From Nocardia ninae NBRC 108245 (GTDB lineage Bacteria > Actinomycetota > Actinomycetes > Mycobacteriales > Mycobacteriaceae): a stretch of 40,768 nucleotides of DNA. The position numbers and the translations under genes were made by a program. Under the pieces are notes generated by a model. It searched no databases. It had not been told where the DNA came from and saw only the letters and a list, made by a program, of their open reading frames with translations. Every line of letters starts with the position of its first letter. Within the stretch, counting starts at the first letter, position 1. Of the stretch, positions 28,028-36,487 are shown piece by piece. The stretch lies in contig NZ_BJXA01000079.1 of assembly GCF_007990755.1 (NCBI RefSeq), positions 1 to 40,768 on the forward strand, read 5' to 3'.

Positions 28028-28046
28028 TGAGGATAGGTTAACCTAA
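28028..28046. promoter_or_regulatory. Iron box (DtxR/IdeR-type) for the NRPS operon
   Basis: TGAGGATAGGTTAACCTAA matches the 19-bp consensus TTAGGTTAGGCTAACCTAA at 16 positions. It is 80 bp upstream of the NRPS start and downstream of the ATPase gene, so it should give iron repression of the operon NRPS, binding protein, exporter, reductase. Confidence 0.85.
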
Positions 28047-28107
28047 ATTCAGTTTCAACAGAAAAAGGTGACCCTCCCCACCGGATCGGCTACTTCTCGG
28101 TGCCGGG

Positions 28108-28935
28108 TCAGCTCACGCCCGCCGCGTTCTCCGCAAGCGGAATCACGAGTGGCGCACCGGTTTCCGGGTCGTCGATGATCCGGCAGCCGAGCGCGAAGAC
28201 CTCCTGCACCAACTCGGCGGTCGCGATCTCGCGCGGCGCACCGGCGGCGATCACCCGGCCGTCCCGCATGGCGATGAGGTGATCGGCGTAGCGGAAGGCG
28301 TGGTTCAGGTCATGCAGGACGGCGACCACGGTCCGGCCGGAGTTCCGGTTCAGCGAGCGGCACAGATCCAGCAGTTGGATCTGATGCGCGATATCCAGGT
28401 AGGTGGTCGGCTCGTCGAGCAGAATGATCGGCGTCTCCTGCGCCAGCACCATGGCGACCCAGACGCGTTGGCGCTGCCCACCGGAGAGCTCGTCCACCGA
28501 GCGGGCCGATAGGTCGGTGACGCCGGTGGCCGCCATGGCCGCGGTGACCGCGGCTTCGTCCGCCTGCGACCACTGGCGGAGCAGGGTCTGGTGCGGATAT
28601 CGGCCGCGCGCAACCAGATCCGCGACTCGGATGCCGTCCGGGGCGGTAGAGGATTGTGGGAGCAGACCGATGCGGCGGGCCACCTCCTTGGCTGGATAGT
28701 CGGTGATGGCCTTGCCGTCGAGCAGCACGGCACCGTCTTCCGGGGCGAGCAACCGAGCCAGCGCGCGCAGCATGGTGGATTTTCCGCAGGCATTGGGGCC
28801 GATGATCACCGTGAAGGCCCCGTCCGGAATATCCACCGAGAGCTGGTCACTGATGGTCCGGCCGCGATAGCCGAGGCGCACCCGGTCGGCCCGCAATCGG
28901 ACCCGATCCTGCTGTGCGCTGTGCTTCTCGTTCAT
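28108..28935 (-). CDS. fepC: Ferric-siderophore ABC transporter ATPase
   Basis: A 275-residue ABC ATPase of the FepC/FecE group. Walker A GPNACGKST, Q-loop LLPQSS, signature LSGGQRQRVW, Walker B IILLDEPTTYLD and switch His in VLHDLNHA are all intact. It powers uptake of ferric siderophore through the two FecCD permeases encoded just upstream. Start ATG 28935 has AGGGGA at 7-12 nt. An extended reading upstream would overlap the permease. Last gene of the uptake operon; a weak hairpin with a short T-tract near 28060-28090 may end it before the next iron box. Confidence 0.95.
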   Translation of the reverse strand: MNEKHSAQQDRVRLRADRVRLGYRGRTISDQLSVDIPDGAFTVIIGPNACGKSTMLRALARLLAPEDGAVLLDGKAITDYPAKEVARRIGLLPQSSTAPDGIRVADLVARGRYPHQTLLRQWSQADEAAVTAAMAATGVTDLSARSVDELSGGQRQRVWVAMVLAQETPIILLDEPTTYLDIAHQIQLLDLCRSLNRNSGRTVVAVLHDLNHAFRYADHLIAMRDGRVIAAGAPREIATAELVQEVFALGCRIIDDPETGAPLVIPLAENAAGVS

Positions 28936-28945
28936 CGTCGTTCCC

Positions 28946-29992
28946 CTAATTCCGTCGCGCCTCGGCGACCAGCACATATGCCAGATACACCCCGCCTACC
29001 GAGACGGTGACCACACCGACGGGCAGCGTGGTGGGTGCGAATATCCGCTGCGAGATCCAGTCGCAGGTCACCAGCAGCAGCGCACCCATGGCAGCGGCGG
29101 GAGCCAATGCGGTGGAGGCGGTGCGCGCCAGACGGCGGCCCAATTGCGGTGCGGCCAAAGCCAGGAAGGCGATGGGTCCGGCGACGGCCGTGGCGACGGA
29201 GCAGAACGCGACGCTCAGCACGATCAGTAGCACGCGGTCGCGTCCGACCCGGATGCCGAACGCCTGCGCCAGATCGTCACCCAATTCCAGGATGTGCAAG
29301 CGGGACGCGGTGGCGAGAGCGGCCACGCCGAGGACCGCCAGCAGGATGAGCGTGGGCGCGACCTGCGACGAGGTGGCCCTGCTCAGCGACCCCGCGCCCC
29401 AGGCGGCCGCCGACATGGCGGCGGTGAGATCGGCGCGCAGAATGAGCCAGGTATTGACCGAGGCCAGCATGGCGCTGACGCCGATGCCCACGATGATGAG
29501 CCGGAATCCGGTGACATTGTGCCGGAAGGCCAGCAGCTGAATGGCAAGGGCGGCAGCCAGTCCGCCGACGAACGCACCCGCCGAGGTTTGGAATCCGCCG
29601 CCGCCCAGCGTCAGCATGACGATGAGCGCACCGGTGTAAGCGCCGGTGTTGAAGCCGATCAGATCCGGGCTGCCGAGCGGATTGCGGGTCACCGATTGCA
29701 GGATGGCGCCGCTCACTCCGAGCGCCGCGCCCAACGCCAGGGCCAGCACCACGCGCGGAAGTCGCCAGTCCCACACCACGAGTCGGTCGAATCGCTGATC
29801 CCCGATGAACAGCGCGCGCAGCACCCGATCCGGTGGAATCGGGTAATCGCCGGTGCCGAGCGACAATACGGCCACGGCCAGTGCGGCGATGACGAGAATC
29901 GCGCACACCACCACGGTGCGCACACTCACCCGAACGGCGAGGCGCCGGGTTCGGACCACCAGCACCGAGTGCCCGAAATCGATGGCGGTCAT
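28946..29992 (-). CDS. fepG: FecCD-family ferric-siderophore permease (second subunit)
   Basis: A 348-residue polytopic permease with about nine to ten hydrophobic segments. Typical FecCD stretches are LPRVVLALALGAALGVSGA, QSVTRNPLGSPDLIG and GPIAFLALAAPQLGRR. The LGDDLAQAFGI segment is the cytoplasmic loop contacting the ATPase. ATG 29992 overlaps the preceding permease stop by 4 bp. It pairs with that gene product to make the heterodimeric channel. The FepG label is by order and resemblance. Confidence 0.93.
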   Translation of the reverse strand: MTAIDFGHSVLVVRTRRLAVRVSVRTVVVCAILVIAALAVAVLSLGTGDYPIPPDRVLRALFIGDQRFDRLVVWDWRLPRVVLALALGAALGVSGAILQSVTRNPLGSPDLIGFNTGAYTGALIVMLTLGGGGFQTSAGAFVGGLAAALAIQLLAFRHNVTGFRLIIVGIGVSAMLASVNTWLILRADLTAAMSAAAWGAGSLSRATSSQVAPTLILLAVLGVAALATASRLHILELGDDLAQAFGIRVGRDRVLLIVLSVAFCSVATAVAGPIAFLALAAPQLGRRLARTASTALAPAAAMGALLLVTCDWISQRIFAPTTLPVGVVTVSVGGVYLAYVLVAEARRN

Positions 29993-30999
29993 TGTTCGCT
30001 CACCCGGGTCCGCCGCGCCAGCCAGATCAGGATGGGTGCACCGAGGAAGGCGGTCACCAATCCCGCCGCCACTTCATCGGGCCGAACGAGTATGCGGCCC
30101 AGCATATCCGCGCCAAGCACCAGAATCGGCGCGAGCAGCATGGAGTAGGCGATGACCCAGCGCTGGTCGGGTCCGACGATCCAGCGGGCGATATGCGGCA
30201 CCGCCAAGCCGACGAAGGTGATCGGCCCCACCGCGGCGGTCGCGGTACCGCACAACAGGGTCAGCGACGTGACGGTGAGCAGCCGGGTCCGCCTGATGTG
30301 CACCCCCAGCGCGTGGGCGAGGTCGTCACCGAGGGCGACGGCATTGAGCGAGCGCGCGGCGATCACCGCCGCCACCAGGCCGATGAGAATGAACGGTGTG
30401 GCGCCGGTGATGACGTCGTAGCCGCGCCCGGTCAGCGCTCCGGCATCCCAGTTCCGCATATGGTCGAAGGCCTTGGGGTTCAGCAGTATCAACCCCTTGG
30501 TGAGTCCGGACAGCACGGCCGTGATGGCGACCCCCGCCAGCGTCAGCCGGACCGGATCCGTCCCCTGCCTGCCCGCGGTGCCCAGCCGGTAGACCACGAC
30601 CGAGGCCACTGCGGCACCGATGAACCCGAACCACACGTACGACGTGATCTCGGTGACTCCCAGAAAAGCGACCGCTATCGCGATGACGAAGGCCGCCCCG
30701 GCATTGATGCCGAGCAGTCCCGGATCGGCCAGCGGATTACGCGTCAGCCCCTGCATGAGGCAGCCGGCCACGCCGAGCGCGAGTCCGGCGAGCAGCCCGA
30801 GCAGCGTGCGCGGCACCCGGTACTCGGTGATGACCAGCGCGTCCGCCGACTCGCTTGCGTTCCAGAGCGCATCCCACACCTGCCCGGCCGGAATGGCCTT
30901 GGTCCCGATCATGAGACTGAGCAAGCAGGCAGCGATCAGTACGGCAGCCGCCAGCAGCCACCCCGGCCAGCGCCTAGGCCGTACGCGCATACCTTCCAT
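29989..30999 (-). CDS. fepD: FecCD-family ferric-siderophore permease (first subunit)
   Basis: A 336-residue FecCD permease. VPRTLLGLLAGLALGVAGC, QGLTRNPLADPGLLGINAG and GPITFVGLAVPHIARW are the conserved family segments, and LGDDLAHALGVHI is the ATPase-contact loop. ATG 30999 gives the usual family length, with GGAG 13-16 nt upstream. An in-frame TTG at 31083 is possible but adds a poor 28-residue tail. First gene of the uptake operon; the iron box at 31094-31112 is its likely operator. Confidence 0.92.
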   Translation of the reverse strand: MEGMRVRPRRWPGWLLAAAVLIAACLLSLMIGTKAIPAGQVWDALWNASESADALVITEYRVPRTLLGLLAGLALGVAGCLMQGLTRNPLADPGLLGINAGAAFVIAIAVAFLGVTEITSYVWFGFIGAAVASVVVYRLGTAGRQGTDPVRLTLAGVAITAVLSGLTKGLILLNPKAFDHMRNWDAGALTGRGYDVITGATPFILIGLVAAVIAARSLNAVALGDDLAHALGVHIRRTRLLTVTSLTLLCGTATAAVGPITFVGLAVPHIARWIVGPDQRWVIAYSMLLAPILVLGADMLGRILVRPDEVAAGLVTAFLGAPILIWLARRTRVSEQ

Positions 31000-31093
31000 C
31001 TGGTAATTTCTCCACGACTTCCGAGCTGTAGCAGGGCCTCCGAGAAGGTTTCGCCGGTCAGGCGCAGGGTCTCCATCGATCAAGCCTTAAAAT

Positions 31094-31112
31094 TTAGGTT
31101 TGCCTACCCTAG
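31094..31112. promoter_or_regulatory. Iron box for the uptake operon, overlapping the STAND gene stop codon
   Basis: TTAGGTTTGCCTACCCTAG matches the iron-box consensus at about 15-16 of 19 positions, counting the central G/C as free. It is about 95 bp upstream of the first permease ATG. The TAG stop of the upstream STAND gene (31109-31111) is part of the box. Confidence 0.8.
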
Positions 31113-33838
31113 CGTGTTATCTCGTCCGGCAGTAATCGCCCAGTAGGACGATCGGATGGACCGAGGCGGCGGTAGCTGTCGATGGCGTGGCGCGGATGGG
31201 CGGTGTCGCCGAGGGCGGCGCGGCAGCGGACGATGCCTTCCATGGCGCTGGCCTGTTGGATCCGGCTGTCGATATCGCCGGCCACGCGCAGCGCGTGGGT
31301 GAACATCGTCAAGGCCTCACCCGGCTCGCCGGCCGCCAACAGCGCCTTCGCGGTGTTGTTCAATGCCTCGACTTCCTGGACGCGGTAGCCGGTCTCGCGC
31401 AACAGGACCAGGGCTTGCCGGGAGAGGTCGGTGGCCTGCTCGTGGTTCCCGGTTTCGCGGCACACGGTGCTGAGGTTGACGAGTGCGTCGGCTTCCCCGA
31501 TGCGGTTGCCGGTCTCCCGGAACAAGATCAGGGCTTGCCGGGATAGGTCGGTGGCTTGCCGGTAATCCCCGGTGTCGCGGCGCACCTTGCCGAGGCAGCT
31601 GAGGGCTCTGGCTTCGCCGAGGCGGTAGCCGGCCTCCCGAAACAGAGTTGCGGCGCGCAGCAGCAAGTCGGCGGCCTGCCCGTAGTCCCCGGTGTACCGG
31701 CGCACGGTGCCGAGGAAGCCCAGGGCGCTGGCTTCGCCGAGGCGATGACCGATCTCCCGGTACCGGGACAGAACTTGTTGGAACAGCTGCGCGGCTTGCT
31801 CGTAGTCGCCGGTGTCTCGGCGCACGCCGCCAAGGCTGGCGAGGGTTCTGGCTTCGCCGAGGAGATAACCGATGTCTCGGTACAGGATCAAGGCCTGCCG
31901 AAGTAGGTCGGCAGCCTGGTCGTAGTTTCCGGTCTGCCACTGCACCATGCCGAGGTTGCGGAGCGCGTTGGCTTCGCCGAGGGGGTGGCCGGTCTCCCGG
32001 TACAGGGTCAGCACTTGCTGGAGTAGGTCGGTGTCTTGGTCGTAGTTCCCGCTCTGCCACTGCACGGTGGCGAGGTTGGTGAGGGCGTTGGCGCGGCCGA
32101 GGCGGTCGTCGAGACGGTCCGCGGCCGCGGCGGCGCGCTCGTGCCAGCGAAGGGCCAGTGACCACGGCCCCTCGCGCTCCAGAAATTCGGCCAGCACCTC
32201 GGTCAGCCCGACCATCCGCGCTGGGTCGCGGTCGGCGGTGTATTCGAGACAGGCGAGCAGGGTGGTTCGCTCCATCCGCAGCCACGCCAGCGCGTGCGTC
32301 TCGTCGCCGAATTCCGGCAAGACGGCACCGGCTGTGCCGGAGGTGCGCTGGTAATCGGTGGGGCGGGGCTTGTGGGTCAGCCATTGGTCCGCCGCTGCGG
32401 CGGTGCTCAGGTAGTAGTCCAGCAATCGCTGCACCGGCGCGGTGCCGTCGCTGGACGACGCGGCGAGGGCGCGCGCGTATTCGCGGACCAGGTCGTGCAA
32501 GCAGTAGCGGCCGGGTGTGGTCTCCTCGACCAGGTGGTCGGTGTACAGCGCATCGAGTTCGGTGCGTGCCTCGGCAAGCGGTATGTCGTTCAGCGCGGCG
32601 ACGGCGTAGGCGTCGAAGTCGGTGCCGGGGTGTAGTCCCAGCGTGCGGAACAGTTGCTGCCTGCCGGGTGGCAGGTTTTCGTAGGAAGCGGTGAACGCGG
32701 CACGCACCGCGCGTTGACCGGCGTCGAGTTCACCGAGCCGGTCCTGGGCGGCGCGGAACTGTTCGGCCAGTCCGGCGAGCGTCCACACCGGATGGTGAGC
32801 GGTTCGGCCGGCCAGTAGCACGATCGCCAGTGGTAAATACCCACAGAGCCGGACGATCTCGGCGACGGCCGCGATGTCCTCGCCCTGTGGGTTGCGTTGC
32901 GCCAGCCGGCAGAACAGGTCTTTCGCCGTGTCGGGGTCGAGGGTGTCCAGTGGTAGTGGGAGGGCGCTGTCGAGGGCGACGAGCCGACGGCGGCTGGTGA
33001 TCAAGGTGAGGCATTCGGGTCCGGTGGGCAGCAGCGGTTCGATTTGGTTGTGGTCGCGGGCGTCGTCGAGGATCAGCAGCACTCGTTTGGCGGCGACGCG
33101 GTCGCGCCACAGGTCACGGCGGGCGTCGAGGGTATCGGGGATGTGGCTGGGTGCGATGCCGAGGCCGGTGAGCAGGGTGGCCAGCACCTCGGCGGGATCC
33201 GCGGGCTCCTGTCCGGGGGTGTGGGTGTTCAGTTCGACGAAGAACCGGCCGTCGGGAAACGAATCCGACAGCAGGTGCGCCGCATGGGTGACCAACGTGG
33301 TTTTCCCGACGCCGGGCATGCCGTCGACAGTGTGGATGGCGACCACCCGGCCCGGTCCTGCCGCATCCAGGATCCGCTGCACCTCGACCTCACGCCCGAC
33401 GAAGGTGGGGACATCCCGTCGCAGCGAGGTCAGCACCGTGGGACGGACCGGCTGGGTGCTGGCCGCCTTCCACAGATGCCGCCAGGCCGACCGGTTCGAC
33501 AAGGGTGCGGGGACGGGACCGGACGCTTGCCGGGCCAGCGAAATCAGTGTCACCAGCACCGGATCCAGCGATTCGAAGCGGGAGGGCACGTTGCGCCCGG
33601 TCCGCCAATCGCTGATGCGCTGCATCAACGACCGATGGCTCTGTGCCGGTGTGCGGGCGGCCTTCCTGCGTTCCTCGGTCGCCGCCGCGACCCGCGCCAG
33701 CGTCGGATTGCCTGCGGCCTCCCAGAGTTCGGCGAACCTGGCCACGAATAGCGCTCGTGGCGAAGTGTCTTCGCCGCTGCCCCCGTTCCGACCGGTCTCG
33801 CTCGTCTCACCGCACACAACAACACACGATAGGGGCAT
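31109..33838 (-). CDS. STAND (NB-ARC) ATPase with N-terminal HTH-like region and TPR repeats
   Basis: A 909-residue protein. Residues about 30-105 resemble the XRE-like leader common in actinobacterial STAND proteins (RISDWRTGRNVPSRFESL at 74-91). FVGRE (146-150) opens the NB-ARC unit, with Walker A MPGVGKTTL (174-182), Walker B RVLLILDDA (252-260) and the GxP-like motif CGYLPLAIVLL (332-342). A helical arm follows, then six or seven 40-residue TPRs (about 575-860). Such proteins are nucleotide-switched signal sensors and act as transcription regulators or immune effectors. No SARP domain or toxin-like effector domain is seen. The start is uncertain: ATG 33838 begins at sensible protein but lacks a ribosome site, and a GATCC/GGATC inverted repeat lies against it. 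It sits 97 bp after dhbE on the same strand. Confidence 0.85.
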   Translation of the reverse strand: MPLSCVVVCGETSETGRNGGSGEDTSPRALFVARFAELWEAAGNPTLARVAAATEERRKAARTPAQSHRSLMQRISDWRTGRNVPSRFESLDPVLVTLISLARQASGPVPAPLSNRSAWRHLWKAASTQPVRPTVLTSLRRDVPTFVGREVEVQRILDAAGPGRVVAIHTVDGMPGVGKTTLVTHAAHLLSDSFPDGRFFVELNTHTPGQEPADPAEVLATLLTGLGIAPSHIPDTLDARRDLWRDRVAAKRVLLILDDARDHNQIEPLLPTGPECLTLITSRRRLVALDSALPLPLDTLDPDTAKDLFCRLAQRNPQGEDIAAVAEIVRLCGYLPLAIVLLAGRTAHHPVWTLAGLAEQFRAAQDRLGELDAGQRAVRAAFTASYENLPPGRQQLFRTLGLHPGTDFDAYAVAALNDIPLAEARTELDALYTDHLVEETTPGRYCLHDLVREYARALAASSSDGTAPVQRLLDYYLSTAAAADQWLTHKPRPTDYQRTSGTAGAVLPEFGDETHALAWLRMERTTLLACLEYTADRDPARMVGLTEVLAEFLEREGPWSLALRWHERAAAAADRLDDRLGRANALTNLATVQWQSGNYDQDTDLLQQVLTLYRETGHPLGEANALRNLGMVQWQTGNYDQAADLLRQALILYRDIGYLLGEARTLASLGGVRRDTGDYEQAAQLFQQVLSRYREIGHRLGEASALGFLGTVRRYTGDYGQAADLLLRAATLFREAGYRLGEARALSCLGKVRRDTGDYRQATDLSRQALILFRETGNRIGEADALVNLSTVCRETGNHEQATDLSRQALVLLRETGYRVQEVEALNNTAKALLAAGEPGEALTMFTHALRVAGDIDSRIQQASAMEGIVRCRAALGDTAHPRHAIDSYRRLGPSDRPTGRLLPDEITR
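31262..32104. repeat. Array of 120-bp units encoding TPRs in the STAND protein
   Basis: About seven consecutive 120-bp (40-codon) units, each starting near LGEAxAL and ending near YRETGxR. Six are close to one another in sequence; the last is diverged. Similarity at the DNA level is enough to allow unequal recombination and change in repeat number. Confidence 0.75.
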
Positions 33839-33935
33839 GATCCGTCGATTGTGGATCCGAGCTTGCCCACTGTCGCTCCCCGATAGCGCCTGAGCCCGAC
33901 ATAGCGACTGCGGCTCCTGTCGCGATCGGCCTGGG

Positions 33936-35579
33936 TCAGGTTGCGGTCGCTTGCATGGCGAGCGCTGCGCGTAGGGAGCGGCGGCTGATCTTGCCGACGC
34001 CGGTCTCCGGGAAGCTGTCCACCACTTGGAGCAGATCGGGAATCTTCCAAGTGGCCACGCCGCGCTCCCGCACGAACTGGCGGATCTGGCCCAGTGCGGG
34101 CGGCGTCGTCGGGTCGGCCGCCAGTACGAACACACAGCTGCGCTCGCCGAGTCGCTCGTCGGGCACCGAGACGACGATGGCGTCGCGAATCAACGGATGA
34201 TCGAGCAGATGCGCCTCGATCTCCTCGGCCGAGATCTTCTCGCCGCCGCGGTTCACGCGGTCGCCGAGCCTGCCCTTGACCACGAGGTTGCCGTCCGCGC
34301 GCAGGTTGACGACGTCGCCGGTGCGGTACCAGCCGTCCTCGGTGAACGACGACGCATTGGCCTCGGGATTACGGTAGTAGCCGCGAATCGTGTACGGCCC
34401 CTTGGTGATCAGCAGTCCGTCGGTACCGGGCGGTACCGGGTTCCCCGCTTCGTCGACCACCGCGACCTGATCGTGCTCGGACATCGGGCGGCCCTGGGTC
34501 GAGAGCACCACCTCTTCCGGGTCGTCGAGCCGGGTGTAGCAGACCAGGCCCTCGGCCATGCCGAACACCTGCTGCAGGGTGGCGCCGAGGGCGGGTCCGA
34601 TGCGGCGGGCCAGCTCGTCCGGGCAGCGGGCGCCACCGACGAGCAGCACCCGCAGGCTCGAAATGTCGTACTTGCTACTGGCTTCCGCGCGTTCGACCCA
34701 GAGCCGGGCGAGCGGCGGGACCAGGCCGCTGATGGTGACCCCGAACCGTTCGATCGCTTGGAACGCGGTGGTGGGGGAGGGGTCGATGGCCAGCGCCACG
34801 GTGCCGCCCGCGTACAGCGCACCCAGAATTCCCGGCGAACTCATCGGGAAGTTGTGCGCCACCGGCAACGCCGCGAGGTAGACGCTGGTGCTGTCGAGCT
34901 GGCAGAGCTCCGCGCTGCGGCGCACGCTGTAGAGGTAGTCGTCGTGCGTGCGCGGAATGAGTTTCGGTGTTCCGGTGCTGCCGCCGGACAGCTGCAGGAA
35001 CGCGATATCGGCGGCGGCCACCGTCGGCAGGTCGCGCGGGGCGGCCCGCAGGTCGTCGAGGGCGCGGATGCCGCCGGGCAGTGCGGTTCCGTCGTTGTCC
35101 GGGACAACGATCACGTGCCGCAGGTCCGGGGCGTGGTCACGCAGAATCGCGGCGAGGGTGGCGTGATTGAACCTCTGGTGGTGGTGGCAGGTGACGGCGG
35201 CCACCGCGCCGCTGGCCTGCGCGATCGGGACCAGCTCGGACTGCCGGTGCGCGGGCAGGCAGAAGACCGGCAGCGCACCCGCGTAGAAGAGGCCGAAGAT
35301 CACCTCGACGAATTCGGCGATGTTGGGCAGCTGGACCAACACCCGATCACCAGGCTGGATGCCGAGTTCGAGGAAGCCGGACGCCAGCGATGTGGCGCGC
35401 TGCTCGAGCTCGGCGTACGTCCAGCGGTTCCGGTCGTCTACCACGGCGATCGCGTTCGGCGTTGTGCCTGCGCGCGAGCTGAGCATGTCGCCGAAGGTCT
35501 CGCCGGTCCAGTACCCCAGCTCGCGGTATTGCGTGGCTTCGGTTGCCGGCCAAGGGGTTAGGTCGGATTGAGACGGCAC
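33936..35579 (-). CDS. dhbE: 2,3-dihydroxybenzoate-AMP ligase
   Basis: A 547-residue stand-alone aryl adenylation enzyme. The P-loop is LSGGSTGTPKLIPRTH (198-212). The aryl pocket AHNFPMSSPG (His242, Asn243, Ser248) and GMAEGLVCYTR (Val346) carry the Asn, Ser and Val seen in 2,3-DHB-activating DhbE; salicylate enzymes such as YbtE have Cys where Ser248 is. The late motif GRLGDRVNRGGEKISAEE and catalytic Lys in GVGKISRR are present. It makes DHB-AMP and loads the aryl carrier protein. GTG 35579 has AAGGAG 9-14 nt upstream. It is divergent from dhbA across a 68-bp gap holding one iron box. The STAND gene lies downstream. Confidence 0.95.
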   Translation of the reverse strand: MPSQSDLTPWPATEATQYRELGYWTGETFGDMLSSRAGTTPNAIAVVDDRNRWTYAELEQRATSLASGFLELGIQPGDRVLVQLPNIAEFVEVIFGLFYAGALPVFCLPAHRQSELVPIAQASGAVAAVTCHHHQRFNHATLAAILRDHAPDLRHVIVVPDNDGTALPGGIRALDDLRAAPRDLPTVAAADIAFLQLSGGSTGTPKLIPRTHDDYLYSVRRSAELCQLDSTSVYLAALPVAHNFPMSSPGILGALYAGGTVALAIDPSPTTAFQAIERFGVTISGLVPPLARLWVERAEASSKYDISSLRVLLVGGARCPDELARRIGPALGATLQQVFGMAEGLVCYTRLDDPEEVVLSTQGRPMSEHDQVAVVDEAGNPVPPGTDGLLITKGPYTIRGYYRNPEANASSFTEDGWYRTGDVVNLRADGNLVVKGRLGDRVNRGGEKISAEEIEAHLLDHPLIRDAIVVSVPDERLGERSCVFVLAADPTTPPALGQIRQFVRERGVATWKIPDLLQVVDSFPETGVGKISRRSLRAALAMQATAT

Positions 35580-35629
35580 TATCGAACTCCTTCTAGCCGA
35601 AACGTCGATGATTTACTTCTATCAAAAAT

Positions 35630-35648
35630 TAAGGTTAGGCTAAGCATA
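35630..35648. promoter_or_regulatory. Iron box shared by divergent dhbE and dhbA
   Basis: TAAGGTTAGGCTAAGCATA matches the consensus at 15 of 19 positions. The last base is the A of the dhbA ATG. It is 51 bp from the dhbE start. One DtxR/IdeR dimer pair here could silence both directions. Confidence 0.82.
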
Positions 35649-36457
35649 TGTCTAGGGAGAGTAAAGCCGGTAGCGGTGTGATAGTCACCGGCGCCGCCGG
35701 TGGCATCGGCCGAGCGGCGGCGGAGATCTTCGCGGCCAGGTCGGCGGCACCGGTGGTGCTGTGGGACCAGGATCCGGCGGTGCACGACACCGCCGGCGAG
35801 ATCCGCGCGACCCGAGCGGCGAGCATCACGCATGCGGAACAGGTCGATGTGACCGACGCCGACTCTGTCGACCGCGCCTTCGCTGCCGCCATCGATCGTA
35901 TCGGCCCGATCGACGCCGTCGTACATGCGGCGGGCGTCCTGGAAACCGGTGCGGTGTCGGAATTGACCGGGGCGCAATGGGATCGGTGCCTGGCGGTGAA
36001 CGCCACCGGGACGATGAACGTCACCCGCCGGGCCGCCGCGGTGCTCGCCGCGAACGGCGGCGGCTCGATCGTGGTCGTCACCTCGAACGCGGCGACGACG
36101 CCTCGGGTCGGGATGGCCGCCTACGGTGCGTCCAAGGCGGCGGCGACGGCCTTCGCCATGGCGCTCGGCCTGGAGGTGGCCGCCGCGGGTGTCCGGGTGA
36201 ACGTGGTGTCACCGGGCTCCACCGACACGCCCATGCTGCGCGGCATGTGGACCGAGGACGCGGCCGAATTGTCCGCAGCTGCCCGCGATCACGTCTTGGC
36301 GGGTGACCCGGCGAACTTCCGGCTCGGCATCCCGTTGCGCCGGGTGGCGCAGCCCGAGGACGTCGCCGAGAGCATCTACTTCCTGACATCCCCCGGTGCC
36401 CGGCACATCACCATGCACGACCTGCGCGTCGACGGCGGCGCCACCTTCGACGCGTGA
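35648..36457 (+). CDS. dhbA: 2,3-dihydro-2,3-dihydroxybenzoate dehydrogenase
   Basis: A 269-residue short-chain dehydrogenase of the EntA/DhbA family. Cofactor motif VTGAAGGIG (13-21), HAAG (94-97) in place of NAAG, catalytic Ser147, Tyr160 and Lys164 (YGASK), and the C-terminal GGATFDA. It oxidises the diol made by isochorismatase to 2,3-DHB with NAD+. ATG 35648 lies against the iron box. No ribosome site fits, so the message may be leaderless, or translation may begin at a GTG nearer the Rossmann strand. First gene of the operon dhbA, dhbB, ArCP. Confidence 0.92.
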   Translation: MSRESKAGSGVIVTGAAGGIGRAAAEIFAARSAAPVVLWDQDPAVHDTAGEIRATRAASITHAEQVDVTDADSVDRAFAAAIDRIGPIDAVVHAAGVLETGAVSELTGAQWDRCLAVNATGTMNVTRRAAAVLAANGGGSIVVVTSNAATTPRVGMAAYGASKAAATAFAMALGLEVAAAGVRVNVVSPGSTDTPMLRGMWTEDAAELSAAARDHVLAGDPANFRLGIPLRRVAQPEDVAESIYFLTSPGARHITMHDLRVDGGATFDA

Positions 36458-36487
36458 GCGTCCCATCATCGAACAGGAGATAGACCG

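Noticed and set aside
26089-28041. 650-residue plus-strand frame antisense to NRPS module 1
   Set aside because: It covers C1 and A1 on the opposite strand and has no recognisable motif of its own.
28047-28107. Terminator of the uptake operon before the NRPS iron box
   Set aside because: Only a 5-bp stem (CACCG/CGGTG) and a short T-tract are visible, too weak to list as a feature.
33839-34135. N-terminal extension of the STAND protein by about 99 residues
   Set aside because: It overlaps the end of dhbE on the same strand and is low-complexity Ser/Arg/Pro sequence.
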